From Rhizobiaceae bacterium (lineage in GTDB: Bacteria; Pseudomonadota; Alphaproteobacteria; Rhizobiales; Rhizobiaceae): a stretch of 64,000 nucleotides of DNA. A program made the translations under genes and the position numbers. The stretch covers positions 407,001 to 471,000 of the forward strand of contig JAILWO010000001.1 in the NCBI GenBank assembly GCA_025698895.1. The letters are read 5' to 3'. Under the pieces are notes generated by a model. The model did no database searches. It was not told where the DNA came from and saw nothing but the letters and a program-made list of their open reading frames with translations. Shown here in pieces: positions 8,609 to 16,648 of this stretch (its first letter is position 1; the number at the start of each line of letters is the position of its first letter).

Positions 8609-9895
8609 CTATTTGCGGCGTATGAGGCTCCGGACCCGGTTTCGCAGGATGCGCGCCATGTTGCGCGTCTCGCGATAGAGGTGAAGCTGGGAGGCCGCCT
8701 GCCGCACGGCGCGGTCGGCGTCCGGTCGCAGACCGATCACCATCGTCCCGATCTCGCGCCGTTCGGTCCACATGCGGCTGACGACAGGATGATCCGGCAC
8801 CGCGCAGGAATCGGTGCTGACTATGTTGGGGTCTTCCAGATGCGAACGCGTGACGTCGAGCATCAGCAGCGCGCCGGGGGAATAGGCCGCGAAATCCTCG
8901 TCATAGGCCGTCTTCCAGGTATAGGCCTCGCCATGCTCGATGAAGACGATCAGGCTGGCGATGATCTCCTCGTCCAGCGTCAGCAAGTGGACGCGCACCA
9001 GATCGGCTTCCGAAAGCCGGTGGATCGCCTCTCGGGCGAAGGCGGCGCGATAGCGGTCGACGGCCATCGCGGTGCGCTCGCGTCCTTTCCAGCCTTTGGC
9101 TTCGAGTGTGAGGAAGGCCTCCACGCCGGCGCGGATCTCGCCGACGCCGCGCGCGATATGGTGCTCCAGCCTGCCACGCTCGGCCAGGCGGCGGCGCAGC
9201 CGGCGGTACTCGCCCAGATGGTGGCGGCTGAGCGCCTGCCGCAGATAGCTGTCGGCGTCGAGATCGGATGTCAGGGATGGCCTGCTGATCTCGTTGGTGA
9301 CCACGAGCGGCAGGCCGGACCCGAGCGTGACGATGCGCAGCACATTGGCGACCGCGCCGTCTATGCGCATGTCCGGCAGCACCAGCACCTTGGGCATCTG
9401 CAGATGCGGCCGCGCAAGCATGCCGAGGAAATCCTCGACGACACCGACGGGATCGTCACGGTCGATCAGCGGGGTGCCGAGCGGTCCGAACGGGCTAGAC
9501 CAGGTGCGCATGATCGGCACGCCAAGCGGTGTCGTCGGACGTTCGACCGAGAACGGCACAAGCAGTCGCAGTCGCGAGCGGTATTCGTCGCCATCGCGCA
9601 TGACGGCGAGCCGCACCTCGCGATCGTCCAGCCTGGGCATGGCGGGCGCAAGAAAGCGCGGATTGAAGAAGATGTTCGGTTCGATCGTGCGCTTGCTCAG
9701 ATGGTCGAGTTCCTCGACCAGATCGAAACCGGCCGAGGCCGGATAGATGGCGAGCTTGCGCGGCGGGCGGGCGGCGGACAGGTCCTCGATATGGGAGGCG
9801 GGCTCAGCACCGGACTGGTCGAATCCGGCCAGGCCGCTGATCATGGCGCCCGACGGGCTGCCGGTCATTTCCTCCAGGATCGGCGTCGCGACCAT
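8609..9895 (-). CDS. GNAT-fold acyltransferase (Acetyltransf_6 / CelD-like)
   Basis: A 428-residue protein whose C-terminal half (about 230-400) looks like the BioF2/CelD-like GNAT domain found in polysaccharide and cell-wall modification loci. Supporting segments are FLTLEAKGWKGR, VHLLTLDEEIIASLIVF and the YDEDFAAYSPGALLMLDV cofactor-side loop. The ATG at 9895 shares a base with the stop of the upstream flippase gene (TGATG) and has a good GGGAGAAGGG site. This pairing suggests a role in modifying a surface polysaccharide. The substrate is unknown. Confidence 0.75.
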   Translation of the reverse strand: MVATPILEEMTGSPSGAMISGLAGFDQSGAEPASHIEDLSAARPPRKLAIYPASAGFDLVEELDHLSKRTIEPNIFFNPRFLAPAMPRLDDREVRLAVMRDGDEYRSRLRLLVPFSVERPTTPLGVPIMRTWSSPFGPLGTPLIDRDDPVGVVEDFLGMLARPHLQMPKVLVLPDMRIDGAVANVLRIVTLGSGLPLVVTNEISRPSLTSDLDADSYLRQALSRHHLGEYRRLRRRLAERGRLEHHIARGVGEIRAGVEAFLTLEAKGWKGRERTAMAVDRYRAAFAREAIHRLSEADLVRVHLLTLDEEIIASLIVFIEHGEAYTWKTAYDEDFAAYSPGALLMLDVTRSHLEDPNIVSTDSCAVPDHPVVSRMWTERREIGTMVIGLRPDADRAVRQAASQLHLYRETRNMARILRNRVRSLIRRK

Positions 9896-11304
9896 CAGCC
9901 CTTCTCCCAAGGCCGCGCGGGCAGGAAGATCGGCATGACGATGCCCAGCCGCCGCCACACGACCCAGGACAGCGCGCCAGCCTCGAACAGCATCGCCGCG
10001 CCCGTCGACACCGCCGCGCCCCACAGGCCGATCGACGGCAGCAAAAGGACCGCCAGCGCGATGTTGAGCGCAAGCGTGATCCCGTAGACGGCCGCGCACA
10101 CGGACTGGTTGCCGCTCATGGTGAGCAGGCTTTCAACCGGACCGGCCGCCGCGCGCATGACCACGGCCGCAACCAGCACGAACAGCAGCGGATATCCCTG
10201 CGTGAATTCGGGGCCGAACAGCCACAGCATCGGCCAGCCGGCGGCAAGGACCGCGAGTCCCATCGCCAGGGAGGGCCAGAAGGTCCAGGACACGGTCTCA
10301 CGCGCAAAACGGGCGAGCCCGTCACCGTCGCCCGTATGGGCGAAGGCCGCGTAGCGCTGGGCGACGCCGGCCTTGACCGCGAAATAGACGAAGTGGACGA
10401 GCGCCAGCGTCTTGACCGTGGCGAAATAGACAGCGACGTCGTGCGGCGACAGGAACAGGCCGACCAGCAGCACGTCGGCATTGGTCAGCAGGAAGAAGAA
10501 CCCCTCGACGAGAAAGATCGGCAGCGAAACCAGAACCCAGTCGCGCATCATCAATCGCGACGGCCCCGACGACAGCCGCGCCTCGGTCCGCCCCGAGACC
10601 TGGACCAGTTGCGAGATGGTCGTGATGTAGGTCGCAAGGATGGCGGCGGCGACCGCCACTTCGGCCGTGGCGGGAAAGCCTGACAGCAATGCGCCGCCCA
10701 TGAAGGCCAGGATGAGCAGCGGCCGCGTGATGTAGATCGGCGCCAGCGCCGCGACCGCCCAGCCATTGGCGCGGGCAATCCCCTCCAGCACATCGGAAAG
10801 GGCGATCATCGGCAGGCATACCAGGCCGAGATAGAACGGCACGGTCCAGTAGCTCTCGACCACGCCGCCGAACAGCCACAGCCCCGCCATTCCGAGCGCC
10901 GCCACGACGCTCGCCGATATCAGCGCGGTCACGCGCGAAGCCACCAGAACACCCCGCAGCGCGTCCGCCCTTCCCCCTTCGCGATATTCGGGAATGAAGC
11001 GGATAACCGAGGTGTGGAAGCCGAGGCAGGCCAGATTGCCGACGATGATCATCGACACCCACACGACCACGAACACGCCATAGTCGAACGAGCCCATCCA
11101 GCGCGCCAGCAGGACCTGCGAGAAGAAGGCGATCGCCGCGCTGAAAACGCGGATGATGAACGCAATGAGGGACATGCGGCCGGCCTGGCCGCGCCCGTCC
11201 GGGGCGAACAGCGTACGGTCCAGCCGTTCCAGCATCGGCCGCAGGCGCTCCGCCAGCCGTTCCGGCAGAACCCGTTCGGCCGATATTGCCGCGGAAATTC
11301 GCAC
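9895..11304 (-). CDS. Wzx-like polysaccharide flippase / MATE-fold export protein
   Basis: A 469-residue integral membrane protein with about twelve to fourteen hydrophobic helices, of the oligosaccharide flippase / polysaccharide biosynthesis protein family. The N-terminal helix with FFSQVLLARWMGSFDYGVF is typical of Wzx-like proteins. Such proteins move lipid-linked saccharides across the inner membrane. Translation is coupled to the downstream GNAT-type gene. The start is a GTG at 11304; an internal ATG at about residue 44 (MSLIAFIIRVF), directly before the first helix, is a possible alternative. No glycosyltransferases are adjacent, so the cargo cannot be inferred. Confidence 0.82.
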   Translation of the reverse strand: MRISAAISAERVLPERLAERLRPMLERLDRTLFAPDGRGQAGRMSLIAFIIRVFSAAIAFFSQVLLARWMGSFDYGVFVVVWVSMIIVGNLACLGFHTSVIRFIPEYREGGRADALRGVLVASRVTALISASVVAALGMAGLWLFGGVVESYWTVPFYLGLVCLPMIALSDVLEGIARANGWAVAALAPIYITRPLLILAFMGGALLSGFPATAEVAVAAAILATYITTISQLVQVSGRTEARLSSGPSRLMMRDWVLVSLPIFLVEGFFFLLTNADVLLVGLFLSPHDVAVYFATVKTLALVHFVYFAVKAGVAQRYAAFAHTGDGDGLARFARETVSWTFWPSLAMGLAVLAAGWPMLWLFGPEFTQGYPLLFVLVAAVVMRAAAGPVESLLTMSGNQSVCAAVYGITLALNIALAVLLLPSIGLWGAAVSTGAAMLFEAGALSWVVWRRLGIVMPIFLPARPWEKG

Positions 11305-11518
11305 CTAGCTCGAGCCTCTTTCCAGTGGCAGGACGCTAGCGTCCACCGCTTAAGAAAAGGTGTGACCGCGACATTCGTCTCCTGTCCGCGCCGGTCCGGT
11401 CCTCGCAATCGACCTCATCCGCGAGTCACCTGAGGCGAGATCGCCCCGCCCCTGCTCACGGCATCTGAACAGCCTCACATCAACGTGATCGCAAGCGAGG
11501 GTTTTTTGGTCCTGGGCC

Positions 11519-11546
11519 GGAACCGCTTCGTTGTCCGCAGGTTGAG
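11519..11546 (+). promoter_or_regulatory. Candidate EcfG-type (general stress response) promoter
   Basis: GGAAC at 11519-11523 is followed by 17 bases and then GTTGAG, fitting the alphaproteobacterial EcfG/RpoE2 pattern (GGAAC, 16-19 bases, GTT). It lies about 50 bases before the start of the exported protein gene at 11594. The -35 match is exact; binding is inferred. Confidence 0.6.
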
Positions 11547-11593
11547 GTGCGAGCCTCGCCAAGACAACAGAGGCGTAACCATGGAGGACCATC

Positions 11594-12034
11594 ATGTTCA
11601 GCAAACTCCTACTTGCCACCGCCCTTTCGCTGAGTCTCGGCGGCGCCGCTCTTGCGCAGTCGGACGAAGGCGCCACCACGCCGCAGGCGACGGACCAGGC
11701 TGGCGAGATCGGCAGCAACACGACGATGCCCGAAGGATGGGATGGCGAGATCGGAGACGCGTTCTTTGCCGATGACAACATGACCCTGCGCTCCGACGAC
11801 GAGATCGCCGCGAACTGGGGCGACCTGACAGCCGAACAGCAGGCCCAGGTGCGCCTCGACTGCGAGAACATGTCGACCGCCATGAACGATACCGGCGCGG
11901 AGGTTGACGAGACGCAGACGTCGGCGACCGAGACCACCACGGGCACGTCTGCCGGTGGCGGAACCGGCGGTGCGGCCGATTCGGAAAGCAACCAGAGCAT
12001 GACCCAGCTCTGTGACTGGGTCGCCACGCAGTAA
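11594..12034 (+). CDS. Small exported protein of unknown function
   Basis: A 146-residue protein with a clear Sec signal peptide (residues 1-21, ending ALAQ). The mature part is acidic and rich in Thr, Gly and Ser, with low complexity around residues 105-135, and contains two cysteines (in RLDCEN and QLCDW) that could form a disulfide. I recognise no domain. The strong ribosome-binding site (GGAGG) and the candidate EcfG promoter upstream suggest a stress-induced periplasmic protein. The next gene on this strand encodes a DUF3606-like protein, a class often found in the same regulon. Confidence 0.75.
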   Translation: MFSKLLLATALSLSLGGAALAQSDEGATTPQATDQAGEIGSNTTMPEGWDGEIGDAFFADDNMTLRSDDEIAANWGDLTAEQQAQVRLDCENMSTAMNDTGAEVDETQTSATETTTGTSAGGGTGGAADSESNQSMTQLCDWVATQ

Positions 12035-12046
12035 AAGCCAGGAGTT

Positions 12047-12091
12047 TCACATCGCAGACGATGTGACGGCCCGTCCCCGCCCGGGGCGGGC
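12047..12091 (+). terminator. Two adjacent hairpins after the exported protein gene
   Basis: The first is a perfect 8-bp stem TCACATCG/CGATGTGA (12047-12066). It is followed by a GC-rich hairpin starting GGCCCG and ending CGGGCC (about 12068-12091, one bulged T). Neither has a T-tract, so termination efficiency is uncertain. They may instead separate expression of the two small genes. Confidence 0.4.
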
Positions 12092-12137
12092 CGATCGGCA
12101 TCGCATGGTACCTGCCCGATGAGGAGGAGGAGCTGCT

Positions 12138-12314
12138 ATGCCCGACGACAAGCACGAATGGCTCGATCCGGACAACAAGCACGAGGCGGAAGTCCGCTAT
12201 CTGGTTGAGCATACCGACCTGTCTCCGAACCAGGCGAAGCAGCTTGTGGCCAAGCACGGCGCCGACCGTGCGAAGCTGCTCGATATCGCGAAGACGATGA
12301 AGGCGGAGGGGTAG
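12138..12314 (+). CDS. Small DUF3606-like protein
   Basis: A 58-residue acidic protein starting MPDDKHEWLDPDNKHEAEVR. The middle segment (EVRYLVEHTDLSPNQAKQLVAKHG) resembles the DUF3606 core, where EVRYW is followed by a helix-turn-helix-like stretch. An exceptionally strong ribosome-binding region (repeated GGAGGAGG) ends 7 bases before the ATG, which supports expression. Function is unknown; relatives are abundant in Rhizobiales and often stress-induced. It is the last chromosomal gene before the island's left end. Confidence 0.78.
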   Translation: MPDDKHEWLDPDNKHEAEVRYLVEHTDLSPNQAKQLVAKHGADRAKLLDIAKTMKAEG

Positions 12315-12472
12315 AGCAGTCGCGGGTGAGCGGGGCAGGGGACCGGTGTCTGCTTTTGCCCAGCCGATCAAAGATCGACATCATGCGTTCCGTGGCACGA
12401 CGCCCAACCGCCGGCTTCCCCTGCGCTCCGGAAAATGCGTAACCCGTGTGTCCGGAATGAACCTTAAAGAAA

Positions 12473-12521
12473 TGGTGATCCCGGCAGGATTCGAACCTGC
12501 GACCTACAGATTAGGAATCTG
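12473..12521 (-). repeat. attL: 49-bp duplication of the tRNA-Arg 3' half
   Basis: Identical base for base to 23482-23530, covering the anticodon-loop side through the CCA end of the tRNA. Beyond 12521 the sequence departs from the tRNA. It is therefore a remnant left by integration and not a working tRNA gene. Confidence 0.95.
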
Positions 12522-12695
12522 GAACCTCGATCGTCCATGACGGTTCATGACGCTCCACAATATGCCGGTTCTTGTCATAAAATCAGTTATTTGTGCCGTG
12601 CCATAGTGCCGGCAAGTTGCACACCGTTTCGGACCGTGCCATCCTATGTGTAACCCGCTTGTCACCCGAAACCGTGGCCGGAGCACATATGGACG

Positions 12696-13850
12696 ATGCC
12701 GAAACTCGCCGATCGCGCTCTTACCGACACCTTCCTCAGGAACCTGAAACCGCCGGCTCGCCGCGTCGACCATTTCGACGCGGTGCAACGCGGCCTGGGC
12801 GTGCGCATCGCACCGTCGGGGCTGAAGACGTGGTTCGTGATGCGCCGGGTGAACGGGGTGATGAAGCGCGTCACCATCGGACGCTATCCAGAGGTCAGTC
12901 TGGCCGCTGCCCGGACGCAGGCCGTGCACGTGTTGGAACGGATCGCGAAGGGTGAGGCGCCGGTGAGCAAGGCTCCCATGTCGGTCGCGGCTTTGATGGA
13001 GGAGTGGTTCAGTCGCGAACAGCACAGTCGAAAGGGAGCCGACGAGAAGCGGCGCGCCCTGCGCTACGATCTGCTGCCCGCACTCGGAACGCGCCCGATC
13101 GATCAGGTCACGCGAGCCGATATCCGCGACCTTGTCGACCGCATCGTCGACCGGGGCGCGCCGATCCATGCCAACCGGGTGCTGGCCTATGTGCGGCGCA
13201 TGTTTGCCTGGGCCGCCGAGCGTGACCTGATCACGGCCTCGCCGGCGGCCGGCGTCAAGCCCCCGACACAGGAGCGAAGCAGGGACCGGGCTCTCTCCCA
13301 AACCGAACTGGCCAGCGTCTGGCGTGCCACCTTCGGCCTGCCGGCTCCCTTCGACGCCTGTTTCCGCATGCTGGTCCTGACCGGCCAGCGCCGCAGCGAG
13401 GTTGCCGAGGCGCGCTGGAGCGAGATCGATTTCGAGCGGGGCGAATGGACGATCCCCGCCTATCGTTCGAAAAACGGCAGCACGCATCTCGTGCACCTGT
13501 CACGAGAAGCAAGGGACAATTTGGCCGGCGTCGCGCGGCACCACGACTGCGATCTCGTCTTCACGACCACCGGCACCACGCCGATCTCCGGCTTCTCGAA
13601 GATCAAACTGGCCCTGGACGAGGCAAGCGGCGTTCGCGGTTGGACCATCCACGACCTGCGCCGGACCTTCGCCACCATCGGCACCGGTTCACTGGGCATC
13701 GATCCGGTCGTCATGGACAAGATGCTCAACCATCGTTCCGGCGTCGTGACCGGCGTCGCGGCCGTCTACCAGCGTCATGCCTATCTGGAACAACGCAAGG
13801 AAGCGATGGATCGCTGGGGCCATTTCGTTGGAAATCTGGAAAATTGTTGA
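12696..13850 (+). CDS. int: Tyrosine-type site-specific integrase of the island
   Basis: A 384-residue integrase of the P4-type family. The N-terminal arm-binding domain (DUF4102-like, residues 1-90) contains GLGVRIAPSGLKTWFV and TIGRYPEVSLAAAR. It is followed by a SAM-like core-binding domain and the catalytic domain. Catalytic residues are recognisable: Arg in TGQRRSEV, His and Arg in HDLRRTF, His in NHRSG and Tyr in AVYQRH near the C-terminus. It lies beside attL and presumably recombines the 49-bp tRNA core. The full set of active-site residues suggests it is intact. Confidence 0.95.
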   Translation: MPKLADRALTDTFLRNLKPPARRVDHFDAVQRGLGVRIAPSGLKTWFVMRRVNGVMKRVTIGRYPEVSLAAARTQAVHVLERIAKGEAPVSKAPMSVAALMEEWFSREQHSRKGADEKRRALRYDLLPALGTRPIDQVTRADIRDLVDRIVDRGAPIHANRVLAYVRRMFAWAAERDLITASPAAGVKPPTQERSRDRALSQTELASVWRATFGLPAPFDACFRMLVLTGQRRSEVAEARWSEIDFERGEWTIPAYRSKNGSTHLVHLSREARDNLAGVARHHDCDLVFTTTGTTPISGFSKIKLALDEASGVRGWTIHDLRRTFATIGTGSLGIDPVVMDKMLNHRSGVVTGVAAVYQRHAYLEQRKEAMDRWGHFVGNLENC

Positions 13851-13896
13851 TCACAATTTATTGATATTGAAACTTAACGCTTTTTCTCTTTTACTA

Positions 13897-13963
13897 CCGA
13901 CAATCTGTCGGCACTAAGATCATCTTTTACATATACCAAAGTTATTGTATTACATGAGCATGT
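13897..13963 (+). promoter_or_regulatory. Two palindromes in the AT-rich gap before the alpA-like gene
   Basis: A 15-bp palindrome (CCGACA, ATC, TGTCGG) lies at 13897-13911 and a 12-bp one (ACATG, AG, CATGT) at 13952-13963. Both sit in an AT-rich stretch between integrase and the alpA-like gene. They are candidate operators or arm-type binding sites controlling excision. Confidence 0.45.
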
Positions 13964-14023
13964 TGCACTGTATTTCTACCTGATGCAGCGTCACGTCTCC
14001 TACCGTTTCAGCAGGAGGCGCAT

Positions 14024-14257
14024 GTGAGCCACTTTCTCAAGATCATCACCTATAACGAGTTGAAGGAACTCGTTCCGCTCTCCCGGTCGCACCTGTGGCG
14101 CCTGGAGAAAAGAAGCCTGTTTCCCAAGCGCATCCGCATCGGCGAGCGCCGTATCGGCTGGCGGCTCGCGGACATCGAGGACTGGGTGCGGGCCAAGGAG
14201 GCCGCCGACCACGGTCGCGCCAGCGATGTCGACGGGAGCACCGTCGATGAACTGTAG
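14024..14257 (+). CDS. AlpA-family regulator / excisionase-like protein
   Basis: A 77-residue protein with a MerR/AlpA-type winged helix: LKELVPLSRSHLWRLEKRSLFPKRIRIGERRIGWRLADIEDW spans residues 13-55. AlpA proteins activate integrase or act as directionality factors for excision of P4-like islands. The start is a GTG at 14024 with AGGAGG five bases before it; the overlapping ATG at 14022 is out of frame and stops at once. The neighbouring palindromes are plausible targets. Confidence 0.85.
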   Translation: MSHFLKIITYNELKELVPLSRSHLWRLEKRSLFPKRIRIGERRIGWRLADIEDWVRAKEAADHGRASDVDGSTVDEL

Positions 14258-14567
14258 GAAACGCAGGCTCGCCCGCCGCTCCAAAGGCGCCATCCGCCTC
14301 GTCCCGGACTTCTCCCGTAAGCCGGTGCCGCGCATCGTCGCCCAGGTCCACAATCGTATGCGGATTATCGAGTGCAGAGACGGCATCCAATGGATCGTCC
14401 AACGCCGTGGGGGCTGGAGGCACGGCAGAGAGCGGTGGGACGATATCAAGTACTTTCGCAGCCGCGCCGGCCTTCTCGGCTTCCTCCGTGCCTTGCAGGA
14501 GGATGTAGAGCCCTCCGCCCTGGAAACGGTCGAAAACCTCCCAGCATGGGCAGGCGAGGACAAATGA
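14247..14567 (+). CDS. Small basic island protein, unknown function
   Basis: A 106-residue basic protein whose start overlaps the end of the alpA-like gene by 11 bases. The central segment (RMRIIECRDGIQWIVQRRGGW, then RSRAGLLGFLRAL) is a pattern I associate with small proteins next to integrase/alpA in rhizobial islands. No catalytic motif is visible. A longer form starting at 14226 is possible, but the ATG at 14247 suits the coupled arrangement. Confidence 0.6.
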   Translation: MNCRKRRLARRSKGAIRLVPDFSRKPVPRIVAQVHNRMRIIECRDGIQWIVQRRGGWRHGRERWDDIKYFRSRAGLLGFLRALQEDVEPSALETVENLPAWAGEDK

Positions 14568-14595
14568 GGTCGGCCAAGACACCCGGCACACCGCA

Positions 14596-14778
14596 ATGAC
14601 TCGGCACGATAGTCGCTATCCGGCCCGCCGCACGAGGATTGCCCGGTCTGGAAAGACGTGCCCCCGCTGCGGCGGAAAGGCGCAAAAGAGCAGCGCACTC
14701 GCCCGACATTGCTGCCGTCGATGCGGCCCGTTCCCCATGAGAAGAAGGATTTCAGATGGCACGACCGAGAAGAGGTAG
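14596..14778 (+). CDS. Possible tiny zinc-ribbon protein
   Basis: A 60-codon ORF with two CxxC knuckles (CPRCGG and CCRRCG) spaced 16 residues apart and a very basic composition. It follows the previous small gene after 28 bases and overlaps the next start by 23 bases. The cysteine pairs are the only support. It could equally be a chance ORF. Confidence 0.35.
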   Translation: MTRHDSRYPARRTRIARSGKTCPRCGGKAQKSSALARHCCRRCGPFPMRRRISDGTTEKR

Positions 14779-15187
14779 CATCAAAGGTCCCTTTGTCCCG
14801 CACACGCTGGACCTGCTGCAAAGCGCCAGTTGGGCAGAACGCACTGTGCCCTTGATGCGCATCCTCGACCGGCTGGAGGTCGAGCATTTGAGGCACGCAG
14901 GCACCCGGAACAACCGCCTCTTCGTCAGCTACGGCCAATTCGTGGAATCAGGGATTTCCAGGCGCGCGATCGCCCCGGCACTCACGCTTGGTGAGGAGCT
15001 TGGCCTGTTGAAGATTGTCCGCCCCAGCGCGAGCTATGGCGGCATCATTCGGCCGCCAACCGCCTACGGGCTCACCTATGCTCCCGATGCCACCGGCAAC
15101 ACGACAAACGAATGGCGGCGCGTGACGCCTGCACAAGCAAAAGCAGCGCGCCGACGCGCCAACGCGGAAACCGCAAAGTCCGCCTGA
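14756..15187 (+). CDS. Island protein with a predicted replication-initiator-like winged helix, function unknown
   Basis: A 143-residue protein. Residues about 10-105 look like a winged-helix fold: helices around SWAERTVPLMRILDRLEVEHLRH, a recognition region (SYGQFVESGISRRAIAPALTLGEELGLL) and a wing ending PPTAYGLTY. The C-terminus is basic and Ala-rich. Similar proteins recur beside alpA and integrase in Rhizobiales islands. The ATG has an AAGGA site upstream. A role in island regulation or replication is an inference from fold only. Confidence 0.65.
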   Translation: MARPRRGSIKGPFVPHTLDLLQSASWAERTVPLMRILDRLEVEHLRHAGTRNNRLFVSYGQFVESGISRRAIAPALTLGEELGLLKIVRPSASYGGIIRPPTAYGLTYAPDATGNTTNEWRRVTPAQAKAARRRANAETAKSA

Positions 15188-15190
15188 GAA

Positions 15191-15627
15191 CAAATATTCC
15201 CATCCAATACCATCTCGCCCCCAACGAACCAGGCATCCGACCTTTCACCAAGGGAAAGACGACCCTATCTGGTCCCCGGACACGTCTGGCGATTTATTCA
15301 AGTGCCCGCCTTTGATGTCACGCCAATCAACTCGGACGAGGCGAGTTCGACGCTTGCCGGCATCTCCGAGGATGGCCAGTTCAAAAGACACGATGCATAT
15401 CGGGATGGTGCGCATAGGCGCCGGATTGCAGGACCAACCCGTCTTTGAGATCAGCGACATCGCGGGGCGCGAATAGGCGCATATGACCTTCCTCCGGATG
15501 GAGGGCCACTGGACCGAAGACGGAATGGGCTTGAATGCGTTTAGGAGAGTTGAACGCGGACATTCCTTCTAGTCATTCGAAACGACGACTGGATTGGAGT
15601 AGACGGTGAGTCAATCCGCCGCACACC
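15191..15627. other. Island stretch without a recognisable gene
   Basis: Only short ORFs of 60-71 codons on the minus strand occur here and none shows a domain or a good ribosome-binding site. The base composition becomes more AT-rich toward the right end, where the methyltransferase promoter region begins. Confidence 0.5.
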
Positions 15628-15642
15628 TTAACGCTATCTTAA
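15628..15642 (+). promoter_or_regulatory. CtrA-type box upstream of the island DNA methyltransferase
   Basis: TTAACGCTATCTTAA is an exact TTAA-N7-TTAA, the full binding site of the alphaproteobacterial cell-cycle regulator CtrA. It ends 45 bases before the methyltransferase ATG at 15688. Such sites are rare in GC-rich DNA, but this local region is AT-richer than average. CtrA binding is inferred. Confidence 0.55.
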
Positions 15643-15687
15643 CCATATGATTCACTTATACTTTTTCGCGTCACGGAGGGTGATGCC

Positions 15688-16290
15688 ATGGACGCGACTT
15701 ACCAGATTACCGGCAGCTACAAGCCGACGTTGAAGCGGAATGCCGACTTGGCCGGACCGGATTTCTTCCCGACGCCCGCATGGGCAACGCACGCGCTCAT
15801 CGACAATGAACGGTTTGACGGGGACGTCTGGGAAAGCGCGTGCGGCAATGGCGCGATGACCCGCGTGCTGGAAACCACCGGCAACCAGGTGCGCAGCTCC
15901 GATCTCTACGATCGCGGATTTGGTGAAGTCGGGATTGACTTCACGAAGGCGCGTGATCGGGCCGACAACATCATTACGAACCCGCCCTATAACAGCGCAG
16001 AAGCGTTCGTTCGCAGCGGCGTGAAGCTGGCGGGAAAGAAGTTCGCCCTACTGCTTCGGCTCGCCTTCCTAGAGGGCGCCAACCGCGCGAACACGATCTT
16101 CAGCGAGTGTCCGCCTAGCCGCGTCTGGGTCTTCAGCGAACGCATCACCTTCTACATGCACGGTGCAACCGCAAAGGGCAGCGGCACAACCGCTTATGCA
16201 TGGTTCGTCTGGGACAAGGACGCGCCAGCCGGAACAGAATTGAAGTGGTTCAAGCCGGGCTATAAGCGCGCCTTTGCTAAGGCAGCTTGA
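15688..16290 (+). CDS. Solitary DNA methyltransferase (adenine-N6 type)
   Basis: A 200-residue class I SAM-dependent methyltransferase. The cofactor motif (VWESACGNGAMTRVL, residues 48-61) and the catalytic NPPY at 98-101 point to N6-adenine methylation. It is compact, with no obvious target-recognition domain and no restriction partner beside it, like phage or island orphan methylases. A strong GGAGG site precedes the ATG, and a CtrA-type box lies 46 bases upstream. Its 3' end overlaps the convergent winged-helix gene by 14 bases. It might protect against the island's Type IIG enzyme, modify host regulation or serve anti-restriction; the sequence does not decide. Confidence 0.82.
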   Translation: MDATYQITGSYKPTLKRNADLAGPDFFPTPAWATHALIDNERFDGDVWESACGNGAMTRVLETTGNQVRSSDLYDRGFGEVGIDFTKARDRADNIITNPPYNSAEAFVRSGVKLAGKKFALLLRLAFLEGANRANTIFSECPPSRVWVFSERITFYMHGATAKGSGTTAYAWFVWDKDAPAGTELKWFKPGYKRAFAKAA

Positions 16291-16558
16291 AGCCTCCCGG
16301 GATCGCTATCAAATGCCCATCGTGGATCAGGTTTCCGGCTTGATCCTTATGGGATTTGATGTTGCGGACGATCTGAGAAAACCGGTCATCATTCCGGCCC
16401 TCTAGACGTTCCTCGTCCTCAGGACTGAGGGGAACGTGCTTACGAAGTTCAGCTATCAGCTTCGTGGTGCTGATTTCCTTGTTCGGCTGAGCGTCCACAA
16501 TCTTCAGAACTTCCTTGCGGATATCGGCTTCTCCGATCCGCCCCGACTTCTTTGCCAT
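16277..16558 (-). CDS. Small winged-helix-like protein, unknown function
   Basis: A 93-residue protein. The first part (IRKEVLKIVDAQPNKEISTTKLIAELRKHV) and the later DRFSQIVRNIKSHKD with GNLIHDGHLIAIPGGF resemble a winged helix of the kind seen at the N-terminus of Mrr-type restriction proteins and in small regulators. A GGGAGGG site sits 6 bases before the ATG. It lies 90 bases downstream of the exported ClpP-like gene on the same strand and converges on the methyltransferase. Regulator or accessory nuclease subunit are both possible. Confidence 0.6.
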   Translation of the reverse strand: MAKKSGRIGEADIRKEVLKIVDAQPNKEISTTKLIAELRKHVPLSPEDEERLEGRNDDRFSQIVRNIKSHKDQAGNLIHDGHLIAIPGGFKLP

Positions 16559-16648
16559 ACTGCCCTCCCAGTTAAGAGGGCGAAGATGACCCCGATCTGA
16601 GGATCAGGCAAGAGACACTTCCTTCAAGAGGACAATTCCCCAAGAAAG

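Noticed and set aside
12473-12535. Second tRNA-Arg gene at the left end
   Set aside because: Only the 3' 49 bases match; the 5' half is missing, so it is an integration scar.
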